From Halorientalis salina (lineage in GTDB: Archaea; Halobacteriota; Halobacteria; Halobacteriales; Haloarculaceae): 64,000 nt of DNA. The position numbers and the translations under genes were made by a program. The notes under the pieces are model-generated. The model was not told the DNA's origin. It ran no database searches and saw nothing but the letters and a program-made list of their open reading frames with translations. The stretch is taken from contig NZ_SOSC01000003.1 of assembly GCF_005049285.1 (NCBI RefSeq), forward strand, positions 310,001 through 374,000, written 5' to 3'. Positions 51,103 to 59,846 of this stretch are shown here, in pieces. The first letter of the stretch is position 1; the number at the start of each line of letters is the position of its first letter.

Positions 51103-51387
51103 TCACTCGTACGTGACCAGACTGTACATCACGAACAGATACCCGAAGGTCGTCAGTCCGCTGTTGACGAGCAGGAGTCGCTTTGTCCCGTCGAACTCGG
51201 TGAGAAAGGCACTGATCATCGTCGCTGCGGCCCCGGCGACTGCCAGCGAGAACCCGACCGAGAGGTGTAACATCGCATTACGTGACGTTTGGACGTACGC
51301 GCGTATCGCCATCCCGACCATGGTCAGGCCGGCGACGACGAAAACCAGGGTCGACACGGCGTAGAGGACCTCGATAAGTGCAACCAT
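51103..51387 (-). CDS. Small three-helix membrane protein of a HTH-linked pair, taxis-island copy
   Basis: A 94-residue membrane protein, MVALIEVLYAVSTLVFVVAGLTMVGMAIRAYVQTSRNAMLHLSVGFSLAVAGAAATMISAFLTEFDGTKRLLLVNSGLTTFGYLFVMYSLVTYE. Three or four helices with a basic loop YVQTSRN between helices 1 and 2. It is related to the protein at 3778-4089 (AYRKKRSDKL.TAFIGFAFISMGVA versus AYVQTSRNAMLHLSVGFSLAVAGAA; terminal LYLSLYR versus YSLVTYE). Like that one, it lies downstream of a winged-HTH gene on the same strand. Confidence 0.7.
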   Translation of the reverse strand: MVALIEVLYAVSTLVFVVAGLTMVGMAIRAYVQTSRNAMLHLSVGFSLAVAGAAATMISAFLTEFDGTKRLLLVNSGLTTFGYLFVMYSLVTYE

Positions 51388-51525
51388 CGTTCAATAGACC
51401 ACCGTAGAGACCGCCGTCTCTTAAATCCACGCTTGAAAATATCTCTGCTGATAATCCCTGGTTACACCGAGAGAGAAACCGCCGGAGGGAACGCGGGAAC
51501 AGTACAGGCGGGCACAGTTGAAACC

Positions 51526-51861
51526 TCAGCTCTCCGAGAGGGTACGCCAGGCCTCGTCGAGTTTGTTGGTCACTTCCGACCGCTCCTCGACCGTCACCGA
51601 CAGCTCGTTGGCGAAGTCGACGGTGATCTCCTCGACGTTCCGGCGGTACACCTTGATCCGTCGACGGTCGTCCGAGAGGATGTTGTCGTGGAGTTCCAGC
51701 AGGTCGTGTTCGGTCAGTTCGTCGATGCGCCGATAACACGTGGCGATCGGAATGTCGAGTTCCTCGCTGAGTCCCTGGGCCGACTGGGGCTCGTCTGTCG
51801 CCTCCAGGATCTCTGCACTGTACTTGTTCCCGAGGGTCCGGAGTATCTCAGCTGGTGGCAT
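51526..51861 (-). CDS. Winged-HTH regulator of the taxis island, paired with a membrane protein
   Basis: A 111-residue protein. EILRTLGNKYSAEILEATDEPQSAQGLSEELDIPIATCYRRIDELTEHDLLELHDNILSDDRRRIKVYRRNVEEITVDF shares its plan with the HTH at 4125-4478, in particular IATCYRRIDELTEHDLLE against LPTVYRRIEVLEEHDLIE. The rest is a helical C-terminus. The ATG at 51861 is 30 bases from a TATA box (TTTTATAC, about 51888-51896), so its message has little or no leader. It is 138 bases ahead of the membrane protein gene at 51103 and next upstream of the archaellins. Confidence 0.82.
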   Translation of the reverse strand: MPPAEILRTLGNKYSAEILEATDEPQSAQGLSEELDIPIATCYRRIDELTEHDLLELHDNILSDDRRRIKVYRRNVEEITVDFANELSVTVEERSEVTNKLDEAWRTLSES

Positions 51862-52023
51862 CTATTATCAGATAATGAATTTTCTAAAGTATAAAATTGA
51901 CGGGTCAGACGGACAGAATAACGGACCCATACGCCGGGTCGTAAGGAGAGTTTTCGGAACCGAAAAACGACGTATCGGTCGGTTACGATCGTTATCGAGG
52001 GTAATAACGGTGTGTCAAAGGGG

Positions 52024-52749
52024 TTAGATGGGCGATTCCTCTTCGCTCATCATCGAGAAGGCACTGGCGTTCTCGTGGACCGTGATGCCGCCCTGTTCGA
52101 TCTCCATGGGGAAGATGTCGGTCTCGATGTTCTGTTTGCGCATCTTCGCGACCCAGACGTACCGGTTGACGCCGGACTCGGTCGGCGTCTGGATCAGGTA
52201 GATGTTCCCGTCGGTGAGGTAGTTCTCCAGGCCGATGTCGGTGTCGGGGAACATCGCGCCCTGTTCGTTGGTCATCAGCGTCGTCAGTTCGTTCTTCCGG
52301 AGGATGTCCGTGAACTTCAGCAGGTAGGTCCGCTTTTCTTTTTCGTTCTCGAAAAAGAGCTGGAACATCGTCAGCGAGTCGAGGACGAGGCGCTGGTAGT
52401 CCTCGCCCTGGATGTCGTCGAGCAGGATGTCGAGTGAGGAGGAGAAATCGTTCTCCCGGAGCAACACCTGTTTGTCGTAGACCTTGATGTCGCCGCTCTC
52501 GACGTAGTCGTCCCAGTCCTCGAAGCCGATGGACTCGGCGGCCTCGCGGATGTCCTGGGCGTTTTCCTCGAAGGAGAGATAGATCCCTTTCTCGTCGAAG
52601 TGTTTGACGCCGTTGTAGATGTACTGGAGTCCCAGAATGCTCTTCCCCGCCCCCGGGTTGCCGCTGACGAGCGTCGTCGAGTTCGTCACGATCCCACCGT
52701 TGAGTATCGAGTCGAGCCCATCGATACCCGTCTTGGTTAGCTCTACCAT
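52024..52749 (-). CDS. KaiC-like RecA-fold ATPase of the taxis island
   Basis: A 241-residue single KaiC-type domain. MVELTKTGIDGLDSILNGGIVTNSTTLVSGNPGAGKSILGLQYIYNG holds Walker A GNPGAGKS (residues about 30-37); LVLDSLTMFQLFF is Walker B; YLSFEENAQDIREAAESIG contains the catalytic EE pair, and MTNEQ is the sensor region. In contrast to ArlH, the EE pair is intact. A KaiC-like protein at this place is a feature of haloarchaeal taxis loci; its function there is not settled. It lies about 97 bases ahead of the cheW 3' end. Confidence 0.85.
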   Translation of the reverse strand: MVELTKTGIDGLDSILNGGIVTNSTTLVSGNPGAGKSILGLQYIYNGVKHFDEKGIYLSFEENAQDIREAAESIGFEDWDDYVESGDIKVYDKQVLLRENDFSSSLDILLDDIQGEDYQRLVLDSLTMFQLFFENEKEKRTYLLKFTDILRKNELTTLMTNEQGAMFPDTDIGLENYLTDGNIYLIQTPTESGVNRYVWVAKMRKQNIETDIFPMEIEQGGITVHENASAFSMMSEEESPI

Positions 52750-52846
52750 TGGTTGGTTGGACGGGTATACGAGTCGGAAATTAAAAAAGCATCCGTCATC
52801 GACCTGAAAAATCGACGGGCATCGATGCCGACGGTTGGCGGCGGCG

Positions 52847-53311
52847 CTAGCTGTGAACGGCCTGGGGGTCGACCCAGATGACGAAGCTGTCGTCGTCGGT
52901 GTCGCCGTGTTTGATGACGCCGCGAACCGCTTCGCGACCGCTTTCGGGCGCGTCTTCGACGGTCTCGTCGTCGAGTTTGACGACCTGGTACACCTCGTCG
53001 ACGAGCCAACCGGCCGCCTTCCGGTTGGCGATGATGTCCGGGTCGAAGACGATGATGCGCTTGCTGTCGGCCGACGTCTCGTCGATGTCGAAGACGGTTT
53101 TCGGATCGACGATGGCCGTCGTTCGACCGCGCAGATCCATCACGCCGTCGACGTAGTCGGGTGCGTTCGGGAGGTCGGTCAGGTCACCGACGTCGACGAT
53201 CTCGGTGACGTAGTCGATATCGACGCAGTACGTCTCCGAGCCGAGTTTGAACTCCAGTACCTGCCCGGTCGCATCGACGTCGTCCGTGTTCGTGGGTGTC
53301 GCCTGTGACAT
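52847..53311 (-). CDS. cheW: Chemotaxis coupling protein CheW
   Basis: A 154-residue SH3-like protein joining receptors to CheA. VLEFKLGSETYCVDIDYVTEIVDVGDLTDLPNAPDYVDGVMDLRGRTTAIVDPKTVFDI contains the family core (v.GviNlRG..ipviDl) in the form VDGVMDLRGRTTAIVD. A C-terminal KLDDETVEDAPESGREAVRGVIKHGDTDDDSFVIWVDPQAV is somewhat acidic. It diverges from cheB with about 280 bases between starts. One CheW only is seen in this window. Confidence 0.93.
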   Translation of the reverse strand: MSQATPTNTDDVDATGQVLEFKLGSETYCVDIDYVTEIVDVGDLTDLPNAPDYVDGVMDLRGRTTAIVDPKTVFDIDETSADSKRIIVFDPDIIANRKAAGWLVDEVYQVVKLDDETVEDAPESGREAVRGVIKHGDTDDDSFVIWVDPQAVHS

Positions 53312-53467
53312 ATCCGTTCACCTCGACCGCGCCCGCTTGCGGTCGTTCTCCGTACCGATTCGGAGAGCCGAACCGAACTTAAGACTGACCCCTGGGCTAT
53401 CACATTTGATTACGGGGGCGGTGTCTTTATTGGTCGCTCGCGGGTACGATAGCAACAGAACTAAAGG

Positions 53468-53590
53468 ATGGCGTCAGCCCTGGCACGTGAGAGGCAGAGT
53501 CACCACGTCGAACGACAGTCGGTCGTGTGGCCGGCGGTCGGTTCGGAGGGCGTGGACAACGACTGGATCGGGCACGCGGGGACGGCGTAA
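53468..53590 (+). CDS. Possible 40-residue protein coupled to cheB
   Basis: An ATG at 53468 opens MASALARERQSHHVERQSVVWPAVGSEGVDNDWIGHAGTA and ends with TAA at 53588-53590, whose last A is the A of the cheB ATG (TAATG). A TATA-like CTTTAT lies at 53425-53430, about 40 bases before the ATG, so this frame is the first one on the transcript. The stop-start overlap suggests coupled translation of CheB. The peptide resembles no family I know; the single-frame stretch has fair codon use only. It may be a small protein or merely a leader frame. Confidence 0.4.
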   Translation: MASALARERQSHHVERQSVVWPAVGSEGVDNDWIGHAGTA

Positions 53591-54729
53591 TGGCGAACGC
53601 GTCAGCCGGCGTGACACGGGCAGTCGTGACCGACGATTCACACTTCATGCGAAGCGTCATCTCCGACATCCTCGAAGACGGCGGCGTCGAGGTCGTGGCG
53701 CAGGCGAAAAACGGTCTGGAGGCGGTCGAAGCCGTCGAGCAACACGACCCCGACGTCGTGACGATGGACGTCGAGATGCCGGAGATGAACGGGATCGAGG
53801 CAGTCGAGCGCATCACGACCGAGCACCCGACGCCGGTGCTCATGCTGTCGGCCCACACCGACGAGAACGCCGACGTGACCTTCCAGGCACTGGAGAGCGG
53901 TGCCGTGGACTTCTTCACGAAACCCGGCGGCGAGGTGTCGATGGAGATGTCCCGACTGAAAGATCAACTCGTCGACATGGTCACCTCGGTCGCCAGCGTC
54001 GACGTGTCGGTCGGGTCGGCCACCGACACGACGTCACCGGACGAAGCATACGCACAGGCCGTCGAAACCGTCGAGCAGGGCACCGAGACGGAGACGAGTT
54101 CGGCCAGCGGTGAGACGGCCGTCGAAACGACCGACCGGTCCTACGTCGAGAACCCGACGCTACTCATCGGTTCCTCGACCGGCGGACCGACCGTCGTCGA
54201 GCAGGTCCTCTCGGAACTGCCGCTCGAGGCGGACTTCCGCGTCCTCATCGTCCAGCACATGCCCAACGGGTTCACGGGCCGGTTCGCGGAGCGGCTGGAC
54301 AACCGAAGCGCCTACGACGTGCGGGAGGCGAGCCACGGCGACCGGATCGGCGGCGGCGAGGCGCTGGTCGCCCGGGGCGGCGAACACATGGTGGTCTCGA
54401 ACTACGCGAGCGGTCGGCTGCGAGTCAAACTGAACGAAGAGGAGCCGGTAAACAGCGTGCGCCCGGCCGTCGACGTGACGATGAAGTCGGCCGCAGAGAT
54501 CATCGACGGGCCGATGACGGCGGTCATCCTCACCGGGATGGGGGCCGACGGCGCCGACGGAATTCGCGCGGTCAAGGCGGCGGGCGGGCGGACGATCGCC
54601 CAGGACGAGGAAACCTCAGCCGTCTACGGGATGCCCCAGCGGGCCGTCGAGACGGGCATGGTCGACGAGGTTCTGCCCCTGTCGAAGATCACCGACGGGG
54701 TTTTGGATACGATCACGGAGGCACACTAA
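53590..54729 (+). CDS. cheB: Receptor methylesterase CheB
   Basis: A 379-residue protein with an N-terminal receiver domain (DDSHFM; phosphate acceptor Asp60 in VTMDVEMPEM; Lys in FFTKPGG) and a C-terminal methylesterase domain: LLIGSSTGGPTVVEQVL with the catalytic Ser, LIVQHMPNGFT with His and TGMGADGADG with Asp. It removes methyl groups from receptors after phosphorylation by CheA. The linker (residues about 130-185) is Glu/Thr/Ser rich. cheA follows 2 bases after the stop. Confidence 0.96.
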   Translation: MANASAGVTRAVVTDDSHFMRSVISDILEDGGVEVVAQAKNGLEAVEAVEQHDPDVVTMDVEMPEMNGIEAVERITTEHPTPVLMLSAHTDENADVTFQALESGAVDFFTKPGGEVSMEMSRLKDQLVDMVTSVASVDVSVGSATDTTSPDEAYAQAVETVEQGTETETSSASGETAVETTDRSYVENPTLLIGSSTGGPTVVEQVLSELPLEADFRVLIVQHMPNGFTGRFAERLDNRSAYDVREASHGDRIGGGEALVARGGEHMVVSNYASGRLRVKLNEEEPVNSVRPAVDVTMKSAAEIIDGPMTAVILTGMGADGADGIRAVKAAGGRTIAQDEETSAVYGMPQRAVETGMVDEVLPLSKITDGVLDTITEAH

Positions 54730-54731
54730 CG

Positions 54732-56738
54732 ATGGTTGACGAACAATATCTCGACGCGTTCATTCGCGAAAGCGAGGAAGCGATCACGGAACTGAACAAC
54801 TCACTGCTGGATTTAGAATCCGATCCCGACAACCAGGAGGCGATGGACTCCATCTTCCGGACGGCCCACACGCTGAAGGGGAACTTCGGGGCGATGGGGT
54901 TCGACGACGCCAGCGATCTGGCCCACGCCGTGGAGGACCTCTTGGACGAGATGCGCGAGGGGGACATGGAGGTGACGCCGGAGATCATGGACATGATCTT
55001 CGACGGCGTCGACCAGATCGAGGTCATCGTCGGCGAGATCGAAGCCGATGGCGAATCGTCGACCGATACCTCGGCGATGGTCGAGGAGATTCGAGGGGTC
55101 CTCGAAAACGGAGCGCCGGACGGCGAATCGGCAGCCACCGACGATGGCGGCGACGAAGACGCGGGCGGCAGTTCCGACGCGGGCAGTCCCGACGACGCGG
55201 CGTCGGCGGCCGACGGGAGCGACGTCGACGTCGACGAGTCGGTGTTCGCCGAGGCGGGCGTCGAGGCCGATTCGGCCCACCACGTTCGCGTCGAGATGGG
55301 CGACAGCGACATGAAAGGCGTCGACGGCATGCTGGTCGTCGAGGCCGTCGCCGAGACCTTCGAGTTGCTCGCGGCGTCGCCCGACCGCGCGGACATCGAG
55401 AACGGCGAGTACGAGACGGGGTTCGACCTGCTCGTCGACGCAGACGACACCGCGGCGGTCGAGTCCGAACTCGACAGCACCAGCAAGCTAGACGAGTACG
55501 GCGTGGTCGAGATCGACGACATCGGTGCGAGCGAGAGCGACGACAGTGGCGGCAGCGACGGAACGAGCAGTCGGTCCGCCTCGTCGGCGGACTCGTCGGT
55601 CGACGAGATCAAGTCCGTCAGGGTCGACGTCGACCAGTTAGACGAGTTACACGGCCAGGTCGAGCAACTCGTCACGAGTCGGATCAAGCTCCGGCGGGCC
55701 ATCGAGGAAGAGGACGTCGACAGCGCCAGCGAGAACATCAACGAACTCGACAAGATCTCGGCGAGCCTGCAGGACACGGTCATGGACATGCGGCTCATCC
55801 CGCTGAAGAAGATCGTCGGGAAGTTCCCGCGACTGGTCCGTGACCTCGCGCGCGAACTGGACAAGGAGGTCGACTTCCAGATCGAGGGCGAGGACATCGA
55901 ACTCGACCGGACCATCCTCACCGAGATCTCGGACCCGCTGATGCACATTCTGCGCAACGCCGTCGACCACGGTATCGAACCGCCCGAGGAACGCGAGCAA
56001 CTCGGCAAACCGCGCGAGGGGCGAGTCGAGTTGCGCGCGACGCGGGAGCGCGACCACGTCATCATCGAAGTCGAGGACGACGGGGCCGGCCTCGCCGTCG
56101 AGGACATCCGCGAACAGGCCATCGAACACGACTTCAAGACCGAGGAAGAACTCGACGAGATGGACGACTCGGACATCTACGATCTGGCGTTCCACCCCGG
56201 CCTCTCGACGAAAGAGGAGGTCACCGACACGAGCGGGCGCGGCGTCGGGATGGACGTCGTCCACGACACCGTCACGCAACTCGACGGCTCCGTCAGCGTC
56301 GACAGCGAACCCGGCGAGGGGACCACCGTCTCGCTGCGCCTGCCGGTGACGATGGCCATCGTCAAAGTCCTCTTCGTCCAGGTCGGCGACGAGCAGTACG
56401 GCATCCCGATCAAGAACATCGACGAGATCAGCCAGAAAAACGACGTCAAGGTCGTCAACGGCGAGGAAGTCATCGAACACAACGACGAGATCTACCCCAT
56501 CGTCAAACTCGCCGAGGCGTTCGACGTGCCCGACGCGAAGATGAACGGCGAGGGGATGCTCGTACGCATCCGCGAGTCCGAACGCCAGGTCGCACTCCAG
56601 TGTGACGCCGTCACCCAACAGGAAGAGGTCGTCGTCAAGCCGCTCGAAGGCATCCTCAGCGGGACGCCCGGCCTCTCCGGGACGGCCGTCCTCGGCGACG
56701 GCAACATCGTCCACATCCTCGACGTGGTGTCGCTGTGA
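54732..56738 (+). CDS. cheA: Chemotaxis histidine kinase CheA
   Basis: A 668-residue kinase. P1 has the phosphorylated His46 in FRTAHTLKGNFGAMGF; the P2-like part (about 130-290) is acidic and flexible; P3 helices include VDQLDELHGQVEQLVTSRIKLRRAI; the ATPase domain shows the N box LRNAVDHGIEPPEERE (near 405), DDGAGL and GRGVGMDVVHD; the CheW-like P5 domain runs from about 545 (IVKVLFVQVGDEQYGIPI) to the end. All motifs are intact. It passes phosphate to CheY and CheB. Confidence 0.97.
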   Translation: MVDEQYLDAFIRESEEAITELNNSLLDLESDPDNQEAMDSIFRTAHTLKGNFGAMGFDDASDLAHAVEDLLDEMREGDMEVTPEIMDMIFDGVDQIEVIVGEIEADGESSTDTSAMVEEIRGVLENGAPDGESAATDDGGDEDAGGSSDAGSPDDAASAADGSDVDVDESVFAEAGVEADSAHHVRVEMGDSDMKGVDGMLVVEAVAETFELLAASPDRADIENGEYETGFDLLVDADDTAAVESELDSTSKLDEYGVVEIDDIGASESDDSGGSDGTSSRSASSADSSVDEIKSVRVDVDQLDELHGQVEQLVTSRIKLRRAIEEEDVDSASENINELDKISASLQDTVMDMRLIPLKKIVGKFPRLVRDLARELDKEVDFQIEGEDIELDRTILTEISDPLMHILRNAVDHGIEPPEEREQLGKPREGRVELRATRERDHVIIEVEDDGAGLAVEDIREQAIEHDFKTEEELDEMDDSDIYDLAFHPGLSTKEEVTDTSGRGVGMDVVHDTVTQLDGSVSVDSEPGEGTTVSLRLPVTMAIVKVLFVQVGDEQYGIPIKNIDEISQKNDVKVVNGEEVIEHNDEIYPIVKLAEAFDVPDAKMNGEGMLVRIRESERQVALQCDAVTQQEEVVVKPLEGILSGTPGLSGTAVLGDGNIVHILDVVSL

Positions 56739-56816
56739 TGGCGGCTCGAACCCGTCGATCACCGCGCAATTGCGTCCCCGATCGACAGCCAGGCACCCCC
56801 CGAACCCATCCCACCA

Positions 56817-57635
56817 ATGACAGATAGTAGACAAGATTCGCCGGACGCGTTCGAGCGGTTACTGACGTACATCGAGACGGACGTCGGTTTCGAGACGGGG
56901 TTTTACAACGACGCCTATCTCGACCGGCGGATCACCGCGCGGATGCGTCGGACCGGGGCCGACAGCTACGCGGAGTACCTCGATCAGTTGCAGACGGTCG
57001 AGGAGGAACCGGAGCAGTTGCTCGACTCGCTGTCGATCAACGTGACCGGTTTCTTCCGGAACCCCGAGGCATGGGAGGGGATCCGGTCGGTCCTGCGAAC
57101 GCTGACCGAGGAGCGTCGCGACGTGCGGATCTGGAGCGCGCCCTGTGCGGACGGGCGCGAGCCGTACTCGCTGGCGATGCTGTCGCTGGACGACCCGGAG
57201 ATCGACGAGCGACGGGTGTCGATCCTCGGGACGGACATCAGCGACGACTCCCTGGCGGTCGGCCGCGCCGGCGTCTACGAGACGTCCCAGACGACCGACA
57301 TCGCAGAAGAGCTGGCACCGCTCGACGACTACGAACCGTACGTCGACCAGGACGGCAACCGCTTCGAGATGCGCCAGGCGGTCAAGGACCTCGTCACCTT
57401 CGAGAAACACGACCTGATCCGCGGGGCGTCCAAGCGGAACTTCGACCTGGTGCTCTGTCGGAACCTGCTGATCTACATCGACACGGAGTTCAAGGTACCC
57501 ATCTTCGAGACCATCGAGGGGTCGCTGCGCGAGGACGGCTATCTCGTCATCGGCATGACCGAAACGCTCCCCCACGAGTGTCGGGACACCTTCGAGGCCG
57601 AAGACAAACGACATCGGATCTACCGGAAAGCATAA
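56817..57635 (+). CDS. cheR: Receptor methyltransferase CheR
   Basis: A 272-residue S-adenosylmethionine-dependent enzyme that methylates receptor glutamates. N-terminal helical domain: FERLLTYIETDVGFETGFYNDAYLDRRITARMRRTGADSYAEYLDQL; catalytic domain: IWSAPCADGREPYSLAML (SAM-binding loop, with CADGRE in place of the bacterial CSTGEE), ILGTDISDDSL and FDLVLCRNLLIYIDTEF. The stop overlaps the ATG of the HEAT-repeat gene by one base (TAATG). Confidence 0.95.
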   Translation: MTDSRQDSPDAFERLLTYIETDVGFETGFYNDAYLDRRITARMRRTGADSYAEYLDQLQTVEEEPEQLLDSLSINVTGFFRNPEAWEGIRSVLRTLTEERRDVRIWSAPCADGREPYSLAMLSLDDPEIDERRVSILGTDISDDSLAVGRAGVYETSQTTDIAEELAPLDDYEPYVDQDGNRFEMRQAVKDLVTFEKHDLIRGASKRNFDLVLCRNLLIYIDTEFKVPIFETIEGSLREDGYLVIGMTETLPHECRDTFEAEDKRHRIYRKA

Positions 57636-58882
57636 TGTCACTGTTCCAGTTCGAGCGGGAAGGCGACGTCGAGAAACTGTTGAGCGTCACCAGGACCAGT
57701 GACAACGCCGAAGTCAAGGCCCGAGCGGCGCGGATCCTGGGCGATTTCGACGAGGAGACACGCGAGGGCCACGACGTGATCGGGCGACTGGTCAAGATGG
57801 TCGAGGAGAGCGAGAACAAGAAGGTCACCGCCGCCTCCATCGACGCCCTGAACGAGATCGGCCAGCCCGCGATCGAGGAGTTGATCTCCGAGTTGGCCGG
57901 GATCGACCTCGGCGACGACCAGCAGGCCGACTGGGCGAAGGCCAAAGCCTTCTCGAAGGCGCTCGACGCCGATATCCCAGAGCTCCGGATGGCGGCGGCC
58001 AACGCCCTGGGCGAACTCGGAAAAGAGGACGTGCTCCCGCAGTTACTGGAAACGCTCGACGACCCGGACCCGCGGGTGCGTGCCCGAGCCGCCCGGGCGG
58101 CCGGTCGGATCGAGGACGCCAGGGCCTGTGACGCGCTCATCGAGCGCCTCGGGGACCCGAAGGCGGCGGTCAGACAGGAGGCCGCCGAGGCGCTGGGGGC
58201 GATCAGCAACCGGCAGGCGCTGAACGCCCTGTTGAACATGTTCGACGACGACCGGGCGGTGATCCGGCGCATCGCCGTCGGCGCGATGGGGAACTTCGGC
58301 AACGCGAAACCGGTCGACGGCCTCATCGAGGCGCTCTCCGACGACAACCCCTCTGTCCGGCGGACGGCCGTCTACTCCATCATCGAGTTGCTCTCGAACG
58401 TGCCGACCGAGCAGAGTCACCAGATCCGCGAGACGGTCGTCGAGAAGTTGAACGAGACCGACGACAAGAGCGTCATCGTCCCGCTGGTCGACATCTTAGA
58501 GGAGAGCACGCAGAGCCGACAGCGACGGAACACCGCCTGGTTGCTCGGGCGGGTCGCGGGCGAGAACAGCGACGGGTACGTGCGCGTCGTCGACGCGCTG
58601 GTCGAGACGCTCACCGACGAGGACCAGATGACGAGCCAGTTCGCCGCGACGAGCCTCGCCGAGATCGGCGGGACCGAGGTCGAGACCAGGCTGCTCGAAA
58701 TCGTCGACGACACGACGAACGACGACAACGTGCGAGCCCAGGCCGTGTTCACGCTCGGGAAGGTCGGTGGCGACCGCAGTCGGAAGCGACTCGACCGGCT
58801 CATCGACAAGACCGACAACGAGCAGATGCGCAAGAAGGCCTTCTCGGCCATCTCGAAACTCGGTGGGAGAGGGATCCAGTGA
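57635..58882 (+). CDS. HEAT-repeat protein of the taxis island
   Basis: A 415-residue all-helical solenoid. MSLFQFEREGDVEKLLSVTRTSDNAEVKARAARILGDFDEET starts a run of about ten HEAT (PBS-lyase type) repeats, such as RMAAANALGELGKEDVLPQLLETLDDPDPRVRARAARAAGRI and AVRQEAAEALGAISNRQALNALLNMF. From family knowledge, a HEAT-repeat protein encoded next to cheF in Halobacterium was found in the CheF/Che protein interaction network, but its role is open. It overlaps cheR by one base and lies 98 bases before cheF1. Confidence 0.88.
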   Translation: MSLFQFEREGDVEKLLSVTRTSDNAEVKARAARILGDFDEETREGHDVIGRLVKMVEESENKKVTAASIDALNEIGQPAIEELISELAGIDLGDDQQADWAKAKAFSKALDADIPELRMAAANALGELGKEDVLPQLLETLDDPDPRVRARAARAAGRIEDARACDALIERLGDPKAAVRQEAAEALGAISNRQALNALLNMFDDDRAVIRRIAVGAMGNFGNAKPVDGLIEALSDDNPSVRRTAVYSIIELLSNVPTEQSHQIRETVVEKLNETDDKSVIVPLVDILEESTQSRQRRNTAWLLGRVAGENSDGYVRVVDALVETLTDEDQMTSQFAATSLAEIGGTEVETRLLEIVDDTTNDDNVRAQAVFTLGKVGGDRSRKRLDRLIDKTDNEQMRKKAFSAISKLGGRGIQ

Positions 58883-58979
58883 GCGGACCGACCGAGTGGG
58901 GCCGGGGTTCGATCGTTCGAGTAAGAAGAAAGTTAATACCAGTTCGGGGCATATATCCCGGTAATCCCGGCACAGACGC

Positions 58980-59846
58980 ATGAGCGAGGGTGAGCACAAA
59001 CTAGCCGATTCGCAGGGAAAATTCGCCCAGGTAGTGAAAAACGGGCGCAAACTCAACGACATCGACTGGAAGAACGGTCGGATCCTGCTCACGAACAAAC
59101 GCATCGTGCTCGTGAGCAACGAGGGCAAGCGGACCATCCCGCTCTCGAACCTCGACGGCCTGAAAGGCCGCGTCGACGTCAATCAGACCATCGCACAGGT
59201 CTCGGGCTACCTCTCGCTCCAGTTGGGGAAAGACGTCACGCTCGTCGCCCCGAACGACACCGAGTCGTTCAAAACGAAGCTGTTCAAGGCGCTGCTGGAC
59301 CAGAGCATCATTCTCGCGAAACACCCCGCCGTCAAGGGCGGCGTCATCCAGGAGAGCGAGTGGCAGAAGGGGCGGTTGAAAGTCGACGACAGCGAAGTCG
59401 ACCTCGCGCTCTCGGACGGCAAGTTCATCGAAGTCGACCTGGACGACATCGGCGGCGTCGAACAGGGCGAGCGGACGGTCATGGACCAGGAGCGACTCGT
59501 GCTGGAGGTCGAACACACGGAAGGAGAGAACACGAGCGTCCAGACGCACCTCTCGGGCAAACGCCGGCACATGTCCTTTCTCCACAGTCTCCTCCGCGAG
59601 GGCGAACAGCGCGCGGAGGTCAACGCCGACCTCAGCGAGCGCGAACACGAGGTGTTGATGGCGCTGTACTCCGGCGTCTCCCCCTTCGAGATCCCGAACT
59701 TCGTCGACATGGACGTCGACCGCGTCGAGGAGGTGTACGACCGCCTCATCGAACTGGAGATCCTAGAGGAAGTCCGGACGCGGAAGGAAGTCGCGCTCAA
59801 AGCGCGCGGTCGCAACATCGCGAGCGACGCGATCAACGAGCGGTAA
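58980..59846 (+). CDS. cheF: Chemotaxis-archaellum adaptor CheF (first copy)
   Basis: A 288-residue archaea-specific DUF439 protein. MSEGEHKLADSQGKFAQVVKNGRKLNDIDWKNGRILLTNKRIVLVSNEGKRTIPLSNLDGL; the C-terminal domain has LSEREHEVLMALYSGVSPFEIPNFVDMDVDRVEEVYDRLIELEILEEVRTRKEVALKARGRNIASDAIN, a winged-HTH-like end. CheF carries the CheY signal to ArlCE. It meets cheF2 head to tail; the stop codons touch. This order, HEAT gene-CheF-CheF, is as I recall it in Halobacterium. Confidence 0.94.
   Translation: MSEGEHKLADSQGKFAQVVKNGRKLNDIDWKNGRILLTNKRIVLVSNEGKRTIPLSNLDGLKGRVDVNQTIAQVSGYLSLQLGKDVTLVAPNDTESFKTKLFKALLDQSIILAKHPAVKGGVIQESEWQKGRLKVDDSEVDLALSDGKFIEVDLDDIGGVEQGERTVMDQERLVLEVEHTEGENTSVQTHLSGKRRHMSFLHSLLREGEQRAEVNADLSEREHEVLMALYSGVSPFEIPNFVDMDVDRVEEVYDRLIELEILEEVRTRKEVALKARGRNIASDAINER

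Noticed and set aside
53527-53589. Longer N-terminus for CheB starting at 53527
   Set aside because: The added 21 residues are Gly/Arg rich and not part of a receiver domain; ATG 53590 opens the domain correctly.
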